57,006 nucleotides of DNA from positions 1-57,006 of the forward strand of contig JANYKQ010000092.1 in assembly GCA_025358115.1 (NCBI GenBank), in the 5' to 3' direction. The DNA comes from Methanomicrobiales archaeon (GTDB taxonomy: Archaea > Halobacteriota > Methanomicrobia > Methanomicrobiales > Methanospirillaceae). Within the stretch, counting starts at the first letter, position 1, and each line of letters opens with the position of its first letter. A program made the translations under genes and the position numbers. The notes below the pieces were generated by a model, which worked only from the letters and a program-made list of their open reading frames with translations, was not told where the DNA came from and did no database searches. Shown in pieces: positions 27,563 to 36,943 of this stretch.

Positions 27563-28790
27563 ATTTATTGAAAAGATGCGAAACAAGGGCCTTGTTGTCG
27601 AGGTAAAAGAGCCGGTCTCCTCCGATATGCAGGCTGCAAAGATGGCGAGCACAACGGATAAACTCCTGTTCTTCCATAATCTCGACGGCAAACGTGCCGT
27701 GATGAACCTCACCGCCAGCCGGACCTCGCTCTCCCTTGCCCTGGGCATTGATGAGAAGCAGATTGTCAAGACGCTCGCTGATGCAAAATTTGACGGGAAA
27801 ATTGTCGAAGCCGGCCCTCTGAAGATGGAGAAGCCCGATCTCACCCGGATTCCCATCATGCACCATTTCCCGAAAGATGCGGGAAAATACCTCACCTCTG
27901 CGATCGTCTTCTCCCGCTGGGATGGCGTGGAGAATGCCTCGATCCACCGGATGCAGGTGCTTGACGACCACCGCGTTGTCGCCCGGCTCGTGGAAGGACG
28001 GCATACCCACGTGATGCTCAAAAAGGCTCTGGCAAAGGGCGAGAAGCTGCCCGTTGCCCTCACCATAGGCACACACCCGGCCGTCACGTTTGCCAGCTGC
28101 ACCCGGGTGCCAACGGCAATGGAACTCCCGTTTGCCGCAGAACTGATGGGTGGGGAGATGAAGGTCCACCGGTGCAGCAACGGGGTGCTTGTTCCCGATG
28201 CAGAAATTGTTCTGGAAGGGTTTATCACGGGGGATCTTACCGAGGAAGGACCGTTTGTTGATATCACCGGGACCTATGATCCGATCCGCATGCAGCACAT
28301 CATCGAGTTCAATGGCATGTACATAAAGCCGGACTGCATCTACCACGGCATCCTGCCCGGGGGCGATGAGCACAAGATGCTGATGGGCGCACCGTATGAA
28401 CCCAAGATCTACAAGGCGGTTGCCGGGGTAACGGAAGTGCGCAATGTGGTGCTGACCAAGGGCGGCTGCGGGTACCTCCATGCCGTGATCCAGATCCGGA
28501 AGAGCACGCAGGGTGATGCAAAGAACGCGATCATGGCCGCGTTTGCCGCCCACACCTCGCTCAAGCACGTGGTTGTGGTGGACGAGGACATCAATCCCAA
28601 TGATCCCCATGATGTGGAGTACGCTATTGCAACCCGCGTCCGGGGCGATCTCGATGTGATGGTGATCACCGGTGTCCGGGGCTCATCGCTCGATCCCTGC
28701 CAGCTCGAGGATGGCACGAACGTGAAGATCGGTGTGGATGCAACTATGGTGCTCGGGCGCGAGGCGGATTTCTCGCGGGCTACCTGGTGA
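27555..28790 (+). CDS. ubiD: UbiD-family decarboxylase, probable anhydromevalonate phosphate decarboxylase
   Basis: 411 residues. prFMN-dependent decarboxylase fold with the segments TSAIVFSRWDGVENASIHRMQV, EEGPFVDITGTYDPIRMQHI and GRVRGDLDVMVITGVRGSS-like ends. In the archaeal mevalonate pathway a UbiD homologue decarboxylates trans-anhydromevalonate 5-phosphate to isopentenyl phosphate. The neighbours argue for that role over ubiquinone or aromatic substrates: ubiX is upstream with an 8-base overlap, and the aconitase-X large subunit, which makes the substrate, starts 3 bases downstream. Methanogens make no ubiquinone. The assignment rests on context plus family, not on a unique motif. Confidence 0.85.
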   Translation: MREFIEKMRNKGLVVEVKEPVSSDMQAAKMASTTDKLLFFHNLDGKRAVMNLTASRTSLSLALGIDEKQIVKTLADAKFDGKIVEAGPLKMEKPDLTRIPIMHHFPKDAGKYLTSAIVFSRWDGVENASIHRMQVLDDHRVVARLVEGRHTHVMLKKALAKGEKLPVALTIGTHPAVTFASCTRVPTAMELPFAAELMGGEMKVHRCSNGVLVPDAEIVLEGFITGDLTEEGPFVDITGTYDPIRMQHIIEFNGMYIKPDCIYHGILPGGDEHKMLMGAPYEPKIYKAVAGVTEVRNVVLTKGGCGYLHAVIQIRKSTQGDAKNAIMAAFAAHTSLKHVVVVDEDINPNDPHDVEYAIATRVRGDLDVMVITGVRGSSLDPCQLEDGTNVKIGVDATMVLGREADFSRATW

Positions 28791-28793
28791 CGT

Positions 28794-29960
28794 ATGATGT
28801 ATCTCGATGCCAATGATGAACGGATCCTTGCAGGAGAACAGGGTGAGACAAAGGCGAAGATGCTCGAACTCCTCGTTGCGCTGGGCAAGGTGTTTGGTGC
28901 TGAAAGGCTGGTGCCGATCCGGAGTGCCCAGGTGAGCGGTGCATCCTACAAGACGATCGGTGAGTATGGCCTCCAGTGGCTCTCCTCGCTCGATGCAAAG
29001 GCGGTGGTCCCGGCGGTCTTGAACCCCATCGGCATGCCCCGCGAGCGCTGGGAGGAGATGGGCGTTGATCCGGGTTTTGCAAAGAAGCAGCAGGCCGTGG
29101 TTGCAGCCTACGAGCGGCTCGGCATTGGCCTCGAATGTACCTGCACCCCCTATTACCTGCGTGAAACTTCGTACGGGGATCACCTTGCATGGTCGGAGTC
29201 CTCAGCAGTCAGTTACGCGAACTCGGTGATCGGGGCCCGGACGAACCGGGAAGGCGGGCCGGGTGCACTGGCCGCCGCCCTGATCGGTAAGACTCCCTGC
29301 TATGGCCTGCACCTGGCAGAGAACCGGAAGCCCCAGGTGATCGTCCGCGTGCAGGCCGACACCCGGGACTGGAGCATTGCCCATTACGGTGCGCTCGGCT
29401 ACCATACCGGCAAACTGGTGGGCAACCGTATCCCGTTCTTCTCGGGACTCAACCCGGACAGCGACCATCTCAAGGCACTCGGGGCAGCAATGGCGGCAAC
29501 CGGTGCCGTGGCGCTGTATCATGTCGAGGGCATCACCCCGGAAGCCCTGAACGTACCGTTCGAGTTCTCCGGTCTCGAAGTTATTGCGGTGGAATCCGGT
29601 GAGGTAGAGGCATTGTTTAAGGACCTGCCGGTCGATGCCGTTGCGGTCGGCTGCCCGCACTGCTCTCCCGGCGAACTCGCAACGATCGCCGGGCTTCTGA
29701 CCGGCAAAATTGTCACAAAACCCCTGTACGTCTTTGCGTCACAAGGTGTCATCGACCTGAACCGGAAGATGGTTGACTCTATTGAAAAGAGCGGGGCCCG
29801 GGTCTTTGCCGACACCTGCATGGTGGTCTCACCGGTGATGGAGCAGTACTCTGCCATCATGGTGAACAGCGGCAAGGCTCTTGCCTATGTCCCGGATATG
29901 TGCGGGGCACTGGCGAGGATCGGGACTATCGAAGAGTGCGTGAAGGTAGCAACGGAGTAA
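28794..29960 (+). CDS. Aconitase X large subunit, probable phosphomevalonate dehydratase
   Basis: 388 residues, aconitase-X (DUF521) catalytic subunit. In archaea this family is the large subunit of phosphomevalonate dehydratase, converting mevalonate 5-phosphate to trans-anhydromevalonate 5-phosphate with an Fe-S cluster. Candidate cluster cysteines are in LECTCTPYYL, VGCPHCSPGE and ADTCMVVSPV. SAVSYANSVIGARTNREGGP is a strong family signature. It is coupled to the UbiD-like decarboxylase upstream (3-base gap, GGTGA binding site). The small subunit (DUF126, ~130 residues) is not in the window and must lie elsewhere. Confidence 0.88.
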   Translation: MMYLDANDERILAGEQGETKAKMLELLVALGKVFGAERLVPIRSAQVSGASYKTIGEYGLQWLSSLDAKAVVPAVLNPIGMPRERWEEMGVDPGFAKKQQAVVAAYERLGIGLECTCTPYYLRETSYGDHLAWSESSAVSYANSVIGARTNREGGPGALAAALIGKTPCYGLHLAENRKPQVIVRVQADTRDWSIAHYGALGYHTGKLVGNRIPFFSGLNPDSDHLKALGAAMAATGAVALYHVEGITPEALNVPFEFSGLEVIAVESGEVEALFKDLPVDAVAVGCPHCSPGELATIAGLLTGKIVTKPLYVFASQGVIDLNRKMVDSIEKSGARVFADTCMVVSPVMEQYSAIMVNSGKALAYVPDMCGALARIGTIEECVKVATE

Positions 29961-30031
29961 TGGGGGAGATTACCCCTGATAATGGGGTTTTTCCTCCCGG
30001 TATCATGGATGGTTCTGTGTTCCCGTCTGAA

Positions 30032-30283
30032 TTACAGCCCGGGATCGTTGGTTGGGATATGGCAGGTATTGTAACAGGGATTAAAGAAGTGGCACCAGAA
30101 CCAATCCCACGTCCATGGCGTATAGCTGTTGCATGTTGTAGGACAGACATTTTTACATTCTTCGTTGTCTCCTGCCATGGCGGGTAGGAAGAGCACTCCT
30201 GCCACGATTGAGATGAAGAGGCCGATGATGATCAGTGCCCTTAATTTTTTATCGGCCCGGGCCGGTTGGATATTGTCACTCAT
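30032..30283 (-). CDS. Small secreted or membrane-anchored Cys-rich peptide
   Basis: 83 residues. A charged N-terminus and one hydrophobic helix (about 15-36, LRALIIIGLFISIVAGVLFLPA) act as signal peptide or anchor. The external ~45 residues contain six cysteines in two groups, ECKNVCPTTC and WCHFFNPCYNTC, with many Trp, Tyr and Phe. Six regularly placed cysteines suggest three disulfides or a metal or Fe-S site. The aromatic-rich part, TPWTWDWFWCHFF, is unusual. GGAG precedes the ATG by 8 bases, supporting a real gene. Function unknown; it may be an extracellular electron-carrier or adhesive peptide, but that is only a guess. Confidence 0.68.
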   Translation of the reverse strand: MSDNIQPARADKKLRALIIIGLFISIVAGVLFLPAMAGDNEECKNVCPTTCNSYTPWTWDWFWCHFFNPCYNTCHIPTNDPGL

Positions 30284-30539
30284 GATCTGTTCTCCAGCCC
30301 GGTTTGTCCCGGACCTGATCTCAACGTTGGGGTGAGTGGTTTAAGAAGGGCAGGAAGTTGGAAAAAAACCAGTCCGGGTTTTCCATAAAAACCGGAATTC
30401 CCAAATCACACAATCTCCCTTCTGCTCCGGGGATCCGGCGAGCCGCTCTTCCATAGCAGTCCATCTGTGCCTGTTGACAAGCCTTGTTCTCCAGGATTGC
30501 GGCCATCTTCTGTTGGAGATGAATGGAAAAAAAGGATAC

Positions 30540-30869
30540 TCACTTCACGGCAAGCAGTATCTTTTTGATCTCAACAACTGAGGCCGGGTCGGGGTTCTTT
30601 CCCGGGCCCACCCCTTCGCCATACGAGAGGATCTTCTGGAGATCGTTCCTGGTGACGTTGACGAAATTTATCTTATCCCAGATCTTCTGGTCGATCGTGT
30701 TCCACGTGCATTGGAGCAGGTGCCCGAGAAGGAGAATATCATCTTCTGAATATGATCTCCACTCCGGTCCCAGGCTCTGCTGGATCATTTTGATTGCCTG
30801 TTCAACCAGTTTCTCACGGTGAACATGGTACAGTCGCCGTCCCACCTCAGCCTGCGTTACATCTGGCAT
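30540..30869 (-). CDS. Small helical protein, paralogue of the 31053 gene
   Basis: 109 residues from the ATG at 30867-30869, which has GGAGGAG 6 bases upstream. Soluble, mostly helical and charged. It aligns along its whole length with the protein encoded divergently at 31053-31373: VGRRLYHVHREKLVEQAIKM and LGRRRFQVQKEKAVEEAYEK, then PEWRSYSEDDILLLGHLL and DDWQCFSADDCKILRDVL, then GEGVGPG and KEGPGLK. Function unknown. A small regulator or an antitoxin-like protein is possible. Confidence 0.68.
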   Translation of the reverse strand: MPDVTQAEVGRRLYHVHREKLVEQAIKMIQQSLGPEWRSYSEDDILLLGHLLQCTWNTIDQKIWDKINFVNVTRNDLQKILSYGEGVGPGKNPDPASVVEIKKILLAVK

Positions 30870-31052
30870 TCGTGTCTCCTCCCACACACCTGCGTGGATG
30901 ATGAATCAATTTCATTCTCTCATCAAATACTTTGCGATAGAAGGGCCATTCTCCCTTAAGCGACCCGTTTTGCTGGAGAGGAGAAAGATGACTGTGGTTT
31001 TTCCAAAAACAATATATCCCGGAACGGGGATATTTCCCACCAGTATCCTACC

Positions 31053-31373
31053 ATGTCCCGCACCACTGAAGAAGGTCTCGGCCGAAGGCGGTTCCAGGTC
31101 CAGAAGGAAAAAGCCGTTGAAGAGGCATATGAAAAGATCCGTCGCAGCTTTGGTGATGACTGGCAATGTTTTTCTGCGGATGATTGTAAAATTCTCCGCG
31201 ATGTGTTAGGCGAGATCTGGACCGGCGTTGACCGGGACAGCTGGAAAGAGTACTGCTTCTCCACCCTGTCATACGCGGATATTCTTTCCCTCATTGCCAT
31301 AGCAAAAGAGGGACCGGGCCTGAAATGTATGACCCAGGATACCCTCGCCCGGCTGGATGAGATTCTCGAGTAG
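31053..31373 (+). CDS. Small helical protein, paralogue of the 30540 gene
   Basis: 106 residues, charged and helical, related over its whole length to the divergent neighbour at 30540-30869. Two cysteines (WQCFSADDC) and one near the end (LKCM) are not shared with the paralogue. A TATA-like ACAATATATCCC at 31007-31018 lies upstream. No ribosome binding site is evident, so translation may be leaderless or weak. Function unknown. It precedes the ATP synthase operon by 112 bases, but that operon has its own TATA box. Confidence 0.66.
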   Translation: MSRTTEEGLGRRRFQVQKEKAVEEAYEKIRRSFGDDWQCFSADDCKILRDVLGEIWTGVDRDSWKEYCFSTLSYADILSLIAIAKEGPGLKCMTQDTLARLDEILE

Positions 31374-31447
31374 TGCCTCTGGTGGAAGCTTACTACCGAC
31401 GGAACCGGATCTCTTTTTCCCTGAATTTCTCCCAAACCTTAATATGG

Positions 31448-31478
31448 GTATAATATATTAGGTTGTATCATGGGGAGG
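31448..31478 (+). promoter_or_regulatory. Promoter and SD of the ATP synthase operon
   Basis: GTATAATATAT at 31448-31458 is an excellent archaeal TATA box. GGGGAGG at 31472-31478 is a strong ribosome binding site 7 bases before the atpK ATG at 31486. The transcript start would fall near 31480, so the site may be almost at the 5' end. Confidence 0.6.
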
Positions 31479-31485
31479 CATAAAA

Positions 31486-31704
31486 ATGGTTAGCTGGGAA
31501 GTACCCATTGGAGCCGCAATTGCCTTTGCCGGGGGTGCGATTGCTACCGGCTGGGCACAGTCACGGATTGGTGCGGCCGGAGCCGGTGCAATTGCCGAAC
31601 GGCCGGAGACTGCCGGGTCGATCATCATTTTAGAAGCAATTCCCGAGACGCTGGTGATCCTGGGATTTGTCGTTGCTTCCATGATCATCCTGATGGTCAA
31701 GTAA
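31486..31704 (+). CDS. atpK: A-type ATP synthase subunit K (rotor ring)
   Basis: 72 residues: two transmembrane helices joined by a polar loop (AERPETAG). The ion-carrying carboxylate is Glu54 in AIPETLVILGF, matching the P-E-T motif of the second helix in methanogen c-subunits. The usual Q after ET is Leu here, and the first helix is rich in Ala/Gly (AIAFAGGAIATG). It forms the membrane ring that turns as ions flow through subunit I. This is the first gene of the K-E-C-F-A-B-D operon; subunits H and I, normally in front of it, are on the other strand at 40360-42637. Confidence 0.85.
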   Translation: MVSWEVPIGAAIAFAGGAIATGWAQSRIGAAGAGAIAERPETAGSIIILEAIPETLVILGFVVASMIILMVK

Positions 31705-31846
31705 TGGCAGAAATCCTGGAATGACACGATAAGGAACATATTTCCCCTGCAAAAAACAGGATTCTCCCTTAAATCCGGGGAGGATAAAAAAAAATTGCCC
31801 GGTCATGCATTCCGGTTTTCTGCTAAGAAACGGGTTGGTGATCCTT

Positions 31847-32431
31847 GTGGCCTATGAAAACCTGTTGAGATCGGTTGACGAAAGTGCTGAGGAGCGCGAG
31901 CGGGAGCTTGAGGAAAAGGCACGCGTTACGGTAGAACATATCAATAAAAATGCACGCGAACAGGCAGAACGGATCCGGCAGTCGCTGATCACCGATGCAG
32001 AAAAGGCAGCCACTATCGAGAAGAATAAACTCATGTACCTGGTAAAAGCGGAGAACAAGGCTCAGCTCATCAGGATCCGGGAAGGACTCTTATCATCGTC
32101 ATTTGCTGAGGCCGCGCTCCGGTTATCCGGGCTGAGGGACCGTTTGGGATACCCGGAAATTTTTGGAAAACTTATCAGGGATGCAGCAGAGGCCCTGGGG
32201 GTGGATGCGTTCCAGGTTCACGTGGACAAACGGGACGAAGAACTCTGCCGCAAGACGCTTGCTGCCTTACACCTCAATGCAGAGATTATCCCGGACCTTG
32301 ATTCTGCCGGCGGGCTTGTGGCATGCCTGCCCGATCGATCGGTTATCATCTCCAACACCGTGGAATCCCGGCTGGAACGGGCCCGGGAGCTCAAAAAGCG
32401 GGAGATCTATTCGATCCTGTCGGGTGACTGA
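31847..32431 (+). CDS. atpE: A-type ATP synthase subunit E (peripheral stalk)
   Basis: 194 residues from GTG at 31847. The segment VAYENLLRSVDESAEERE suits a stalk protein start, and GGTGAT lies 5 bases before it; the longer frame from 31805 has a hydrophobic odd N-terminus. Long N-terminal coiled coil (about 1-95) and a C-terminal globular domain that binds the A3B3 head. With subunit H it forms the stator. 142 bases separate it from atpK, the largest gap in the operon, so an extra promoter is possible. It overlaps no gene, and atpC follows after one base. Confidence 0.82.
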   Translation: MAYENLLRSVDESAEERERELEEKARVTVEHINKNAREQAERIRQSLITDAEKAATIEKNKLMYLVKAENKAQLIRIREGLLSSSFAEAALRLSGLRDRLGYPEIFGKLIRDAAEALGVDAFQVHVDKRDEELCRKTLAALHLNAEIIPDLDSAGGLVACLPDRSVIISNTVESRLERARELKKREIYSILSGD

Positions 32432-32432
32432 G

Positions 32433-33482
32433 ATGGACTGGGGGTACATCAACGCACGGATGCGGGGGATGAAAAGCCACCTCCTTGACAAGCGTGCGCT
32501 CGATAACCTCGTAGTACAGCCGGATCTCGCATCCCTCATGGCCGAGCTCGAAAAGACTCCCTACAAGAACGATATCATCGAGGCAAAAGTCCAGTACTCC
32601 GGCGTGCTCTGCATTGAATACGCGCTCCGGAAAAATTTCTCCCGGACGTTCCGGAAGATCCTCAAATTTGTCCGGGAGGATGAGGCGGAACGGTTCATCA
32701 CCATCTTCCTGCACCGCTGGGATGTCCAGAACATCAAAACGATCCTCCGCGGGAAAAATATCCATATAACCAATGAAGAGATCCTCGACTGCCTCGTTCC
32801 TGCCGGGGAACTGGACGAAGCCACGCTGATCGAACTTGTCCGGCAGCCGGATATCCGGGCTGTGATCGATATGCTTGCCACCTGGCAGATTGTGTATTCC
32901 AAACCCTTAACCGAAGAGTACCCGGCGTTTGCAAAGAGCGGAGACCTGGCCCTGCTCGAGTGTGCACTCGACGAATTCTATTATGCTGAAGCGCTGGAAC
33001 AGGTTAAGACTCCCTCGTACAATAACGGGCTGATCCGGAATATCCTCTCGTTAGAGATCGATGTCGTGAACCTCAGGACTATCCTGCGGATGATCCGGGA
33101 TCGCGTGGATCCCAAAGAGGCAGAGAAATTCCTCATTACTGGCGGCAGGGAATTCGACCGGCGGAAGCTCGACCATCTCCTCGCCCTGCACTCGATTGAG
33201 GAGGTTGTAGAGGAACTCAAAACCACTCCTTTCCGGTTCCTTGCCGACATACCAGCACCTGCTTTGAGAACCCAGAAGATCTCGGTGATCGAGAAACAAC
33301 TGGAAAAATTCCTGGTGCAGAAAGGTGTTGGCGCTTTCTTAGGTGATCCCTTAAGCGTCGCCTCGGTGATCGGGTATTTCTGGGCAAAGTATAACGAGAT
33401 CACCAATATCCGGATCATCTCCCGGTGCAAGACTGCGGATTTCTCATTGGATCAGCTGAAGGAGGAACTCGTCTATGTATAA
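32433..33482 (+). CDS. atpC: A-type ATP synthase subunit C (rotor coupling)
   Basis: 349 residues, V-ATPase subunit d/AtpC family. It is a helical funnel that connects the central stalk to the K ring. MDWGYINARMRGMKSHLLDK is the recognised start region, preceded by GGGTGA and one base after the atpE stop; the frame extends 90 codons upstream within atpE but that is a shadow. Tandem helical domains (about 1-115, 116-230, 231-349) are usual for the family. Its last 8 bases overlap atpF. Confidence 0.88.
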   Translation: MDWGYINARMRGMKSHLLDKRALDNLVVQPDLASLMAELEKTPYKNDIIEAKVQYSGVLCIEYALRKNFSRTFRKILKFVREDEAERFITIFLHRWDVQNIKTILRGKNIHITNEEILDCLVPAGELDEATLIELVRQPDIRAVIDMLATWQIVYSKPLTEEYPAFAKSGDLALLECALDEFYYAEALEQVKTPSYNNGLIRNILSLEIDVVNLRTILRMIRDRVDPKEAEKFLITGGREFDRRKLDHLLALHSIEEVVEELKTTPFRFLADIPAPALRTQKISVIEKQLEKFLVQKGVGAFLGDPLSVASVIGYFWAKYNEITNIRIISRCKTADFSLDQLKEELVYV

Positions 33483-33795
33483 ATTCGTGGTTGTTACCGA
33501 CCAGGATCGTGCCTCCGGATTCCGGCTTGCCGGCGTGGAAGTCATGGTAGCGGGGACTATCGATGAAGCCCGGACCGTCATCCCGCCGCTGCTGTACAAG
33601 GATGATATCGGTATTGTAGCAGTGAACGAGGAGTACATGCTCTCCTTAGACGAGAAGCTGATGGACCGGATCGAGAAGATGCACCGCCCGCTCATCATCC
33701 CGATCCCCTCGAAGTCCAAAGAGGTTGACCGGAGGACGTATATCGAACGGCTCCTGAGAAAAGCGATTGGGTACAATATCGTTTTGAAGAGGTGA
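33475..33795 (+). CDS. atpF: A-type ATP synthase subunit F
   Basis: 106 residues, typical length. Central-stalk regulatory subunit with an alpha/beta Rossmann-like fold: [23 protein letters not shown] opens and [22 protein letters not shown] follows. It overlaps atpC by 8 bases and precedes atpA by 4 bases, with GAGGTGAGG as atpA's binding site. Confidence 0.9.
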   Translation: MYKFVVVTDQDRASGFRLAGVEVMVAGTIDEARTVIPPLLYKDDIGIVAVNEEYMLSLDEKLMDRIEKMHRPLIIPIPSKSKEVDRRTYIERLLRKAIGYNIVLKR

Positions 33796-33799
33796 GGAT

Positions 33800-35539
33800 A
33801 TGATTCGGGGAACCATTTCACGAATTTCCGGACCCGTCATCATTGCCCGGGGTATGAAAGGGTCGAAAATGTATGACGTAGTCAAGGTGGGAGAAGAGTC
33901 GTTACGGGGAGAGATCATCCGCCTTGAAGGGGGGGACGCGGTGATCCAGGTCTATGAAGACACCACCGGTCTCACCCGGGGAGAGGCTGTGGAGAATACC
34001 GAAAAACCGCTCTCCGTTGAACTCGGACCCGGCTTGCTCGCCTCCATCTACGACGGGGTACAGCGCCCGCTGCCGGTCCTGCTTAAACTCTGCGGGGATT
34101 TTATTGCCCGCGGTATATCGGCCCCGGGACTCGACCGGGAAAAAAAATGGGCTTTTATTCCTTCTGTCAGGAGCGGTGACACGGTTGCTGCCGGTGATAT
34201 TTTGGGAACCGTCCGGGAATTCCATTTTGAGCACCGGATCCTGGTTCCGCACCATGTATCCGGTACCGTCACCGATATCCGGAGCGGCGGGTTTACCGTA
34301 GAAGAAACGATCTGCACGCTCGATACCAGGATTCACCTCACCATGATGCAGGTCTGGCCGGTCAGGATTCCCCGTCCTCACCAGAAGAAACTCGATCCGG
34401 TCCTGCCGCTGATCACCGGACAAAGGGTCTTTGACTGTATCTTCCCGGTCACCAAGGGCGGGACAGCGATGATCCCGGGCGGGTTTGGTACCGGGAAAAC
34501 CGTCTCCGAGCAGACGCTTGCCAAGTGGTCCGATACGCAGGTCGTAGTCTACATCGGGTGCGGGGAGCGGGGCAACGAGATGACCGATGTGCTCGAAGAG
34601 TTCCCCGAACTGGTGGATCCCCGGACCAACCTGCCCTTAATCCAGCGGACGATTCTCATCGCCAACACCTCCAACATGCCGGTCGCTGCCCGGGAGGCGT
34701 CGATCTACACCGGCATTACCATTGCAGAATATTTCCGGGACATGGGGTACGATGTGGCCCTGATGGCGGACTCAACCTCCCGGTGGGGTGAGGCACTCCG
34801 GGAAGTATCGGGAAGGCTCGAGGAGATGCCCGGAGAAGAGGGCTACCCGGCCTATCTCGCCACCCGGCTCTCTGCGTTTTACGAGCGGGCCGGTCGGGTT
34901 GTCTGCATGGGTGCGGGAGAGCGCAACGGCTCCATCACGGTGGTAGGTGCAGTCTCCCCCCCGGGCGGGGACTTCTCAGAGCCTATCACCCAGAACACGC
35001 TGCGGGTGGTCGGGACATTCTGGGCACTGGATACCAACCTGGCCTACCGCCGGCATTTTCCCTCGGTGAACTGGATCAAGAGCTACTCGCTCTATCTCGA
35101 CAGCATCGGGGAATGGTACATAAAAAATGTTGCTCCCGACTGGCGGGAGCTGCGGGAAAAGTCCATGTACCTGCTCCAGAAGGAAGTTGAGCTGCAGGAG
35201 ATTGTGCAGCTGGTGGGTCCTGACGCCCTGCCGGAGAGCGAGAAGGTGATTCTCGATGTGACGAGAATGATCCGCGAGGACTTCCTCCAGCAGAGCGCGT
35301 ACAGCGATACCGATTCCTTCTGCCCCATTGAAAAACAGTACCTGATGCTCAAGGTGATCATGACCTACTATGCCAGCGTGATCGAAGCAATGAACCGGGG
35401 GATCACGCTCAAACAGGTGCAGGGACTTCCCTTAAAGGCAGAGATCGGCAGGATGAAGGAGATCCAGGAGATCAACCTGATCCAGGCGATGATTGGGGAT
35501 ATCGATTCGCAGCTGCTGTCGCTGGAGGTGGAACGATGA
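33800..35539 (+). CDS. atpA: A-type ATP synthase catalytic subunit A
   Basis: 579 residues, normal length. It has an N-terminal barrel (1-75), the non-homologous insert (about 110-190), the nucleotide-binding domain and a C-terminal helical part. The P-loop reads GGFGTGKTV (227-235) rather than the GPFGSGKTV most A-type enzymes have; the Lys and Thr needed for ATP remain. [16 protein letters not shown] and PPGGDFSEP are the expected catalytic and family motifs. No intein interrupts the P-loop, a common intein site in archaeal AtpA. It overlaps atpB by 4 bases (ATGA). Confidence 0.95.
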   Translation: MIRGTISRISGPVIIARGMKGSKMYDVVKVGEESLRGEIIRLEGGDAVIQVYEDTTGLTRGEAVENTEKPLSVELGPGLLASIYDGVQRPLPVLLKLCGDFIARGISAPGLDREKKWAFIPSVRSGDTVAAGDILGTVREFHFEHRILVPHHVSGTVTDIRSGGFTVEETICTLDTRIHLTMMQVWPVRIPRPHQKKLDPVLPLITGQRVFDCIFPVTKGGTAMIPGGFGTGKTVSEQTLAKWSDTQVVVYIGCGERGNEMTDVLEEFPELVDPRTNLPLIQRTILIANTSNMPVAAREASIYTGITIAEYFRDMGYDVALMADSTSRWGEALREVSGRLEEMPGEEGYPAYLATRLSAFYERAGRVVCMGAGERNGSITVVGAVSPPGGDFSEPITQNTLRVVGTFWALDTNLAYRRHFPSVNWIKSYSLYLDSIGEWYIKNVAPDWRELREKSMYLLQKEVELQEIVQLVGPDALPESEKVILDVTRMIREDFLQQSAYSDTDSFCPIEKQYLMLKVIMTYYASVIEAMNRGITLKQVQGLPLKAEIGRMKEIQEINLIQAMIGDIDSQLLSLEVER

Positions 35540-36942
35540 AACCCGTCTCACTGGTTACCAAGGAGTACCGTACGATCGATTACGTCTCGGGTCCCTTAAT
35601 CTTTGTCAACAATGTGAAAGGTGCCTCGTTCGGGGAGATCGTCCGGATCACCCTGCGGGACGGTGAGGAGCGGACCGGGCAGGTTCTCGATATCTCAGAG
35701 GAGCATGCGGTCATCCAGGTGTACGAGGGCACCCGGGGCATCGATGTAACCGACACGAGCGTCCGGTTCACCGGTGAACCAGCCCGGATCAATGTGTCGC
35801 TGGACATGCTGGGCCGGGTCTTTTCCGGCGTGGGAAAGGCCCGCGACGGCGGCCCCGAGATCATACCCGAAGCGATTCTCGATATCGCAGGAACGCCCAT
35901 CAACCCCTCCGCCCGGGACAAGCCGGCGGACTTTATCCAGACCGGCATGTCGGCCATTGACGGGCTCAACACGCTGGTGCGGGGCCAGAAACTGCCGATC
36001 TTCTCGGGCTCCGGTCTTCCGGCCAGCAAACTTGCTGCCCAGATCGCACGGCAGGCAAAGGTCCGGGGCGAGGGGGAGAAGTTTGCCGTAGTCTTTGTGG
36101 CGATGGGTATCACCCACAAGGAGGCCTCCTTCTTCATGCGGGACTTTGAGCGGACCGGGGCACTCGAACGGGTGGTCTTTTTTATGAACCTCGCCGATGA
36201 CCCCACGGTCGAGCGGCTCGCTGCCCCGCGATGCGGGCTGACGGTAGCAGAGTTCCTGGCATTCACCCACAACCTGCACGTGCTCGTGATCTTAACCGAC
36301 ATGATCAATTACTGCGAAGCCCTACGGGAGATCTCGACTGCCCGGGAAGAGGTGCCCGGGCGGCGGGGCTATCCGGGCTACATGTACACGGACCTTTCCT
36401 CGATCTACGAGCGGGCCGGCCGGCTGAAGGGCAAGAGCGGGTCGATCACCCAGCTCCCGATCCTCACCATGCCTGACGACGATATCACCCACCCGGTGCC
36501 GGATCTCACCGGGTATATCACGGAGGGGCAGATCGTCCTGTCCCGGGACCTCTTCCGCCGGGGTGCAGATCCGCCGGTCGATGCCCTTCCCTGCCTTTCA
36601 CGGCTCATGAACCTGGGGATTGGCCCGGGAAAGACCCGGGAAGATCACCGTGGGGTGGCCGACCAGCTCTATGCCTCGTACGCCTATGGCCGGGACCTGC
36701 GCCGTCTCGTTGCGATCGTGGGGGAAGAAGCCCTGACCGAACTGGATAAAAAATACCTGAAGTTAGCGGACGGGTTTGAAAAAGAGTTCATCTCGCAGGG
36801 CGATGATGACCGGTCGATCGAAGACACATTCAGGATCGCGTGGGACCTGTTTGCCATGCTTCCCGAGGATGAACTCAAGCGGATAAAGCGGGAGTACATC
36901 AAAAAATACCATCCCCTGCACAAGGAAGCGGGCGGAGGTTAG
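35536..36942 (+). CDS. atpB: A-type ATP synthase regulatory subunit B
   Basis: 468 residues. It alternates with subunit A in the head and, as usual, lacks a true P-loop: the region reads [19 protein letters not shown]. Other family motifs are [17 protein letters not shown] and [13 protein letters not shown]. Good binding site GGAGGTG before the ATG, which overlaps the atpA stop. It is followed by atpD after a single base. Confidence 0.95.
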   Translation: MKPVSLVTKEYRTIDYVSGPLIFVNNVKGASFGEIVRITLRDGEERTGQVLDISEEHAVIQVYEGTRGIDVTDTSVRFTGEPARINVSLDMLGRVFSGVGKARDGGPEIIPEAILDIAGTPINPSARDKPADFIQTGMSAIDGLNTLVRGQKLPIFSGSGLPASKLAAQIARQAKVRGEGEKFAVVFVAMGITHKEASFFMRDFERTGALERVVFFMNLADDPTVERLAAPRCGLTVAEFLAFTHNLHVLVILTDMINYCEALREISTAREEVPGRRGYPGYMYTDLSSIYERAGRLKGKSGSITQLPILTMPDDDITHPVPDLTGYITEGQIVLSRDLFRRGADPPVDALPCLSRLMNLGIGPGKTREDHRGVADQLYASYAYGRDLRRLVAIVGEEALTELDKKYLKLADGFEKEFISQGDDDRSIEDTFRIAWDLFAMLPEDELKRIKREYIKKYHPLHKEAGGG

Positions 36943-36943
36943 C

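Noticed and set aside
27531-28610. 359-codon open frame antisense to ubiD
   Set aside because: Overlaps a confident ubiD gene completely; shadow frame.
30321-30506. 61-codon minus-strand frame between the Cys-rich peptide and the helical protein
   Set aside because: No binding site, overlaps T/A-rich probable terminator sequence, and no support beyond openness.
33800-35539. Intein in AtpA
   Set aside because: The P-loop site that often hosts inteins in archaeal AtpA is uninterrupted here and the length is normal.
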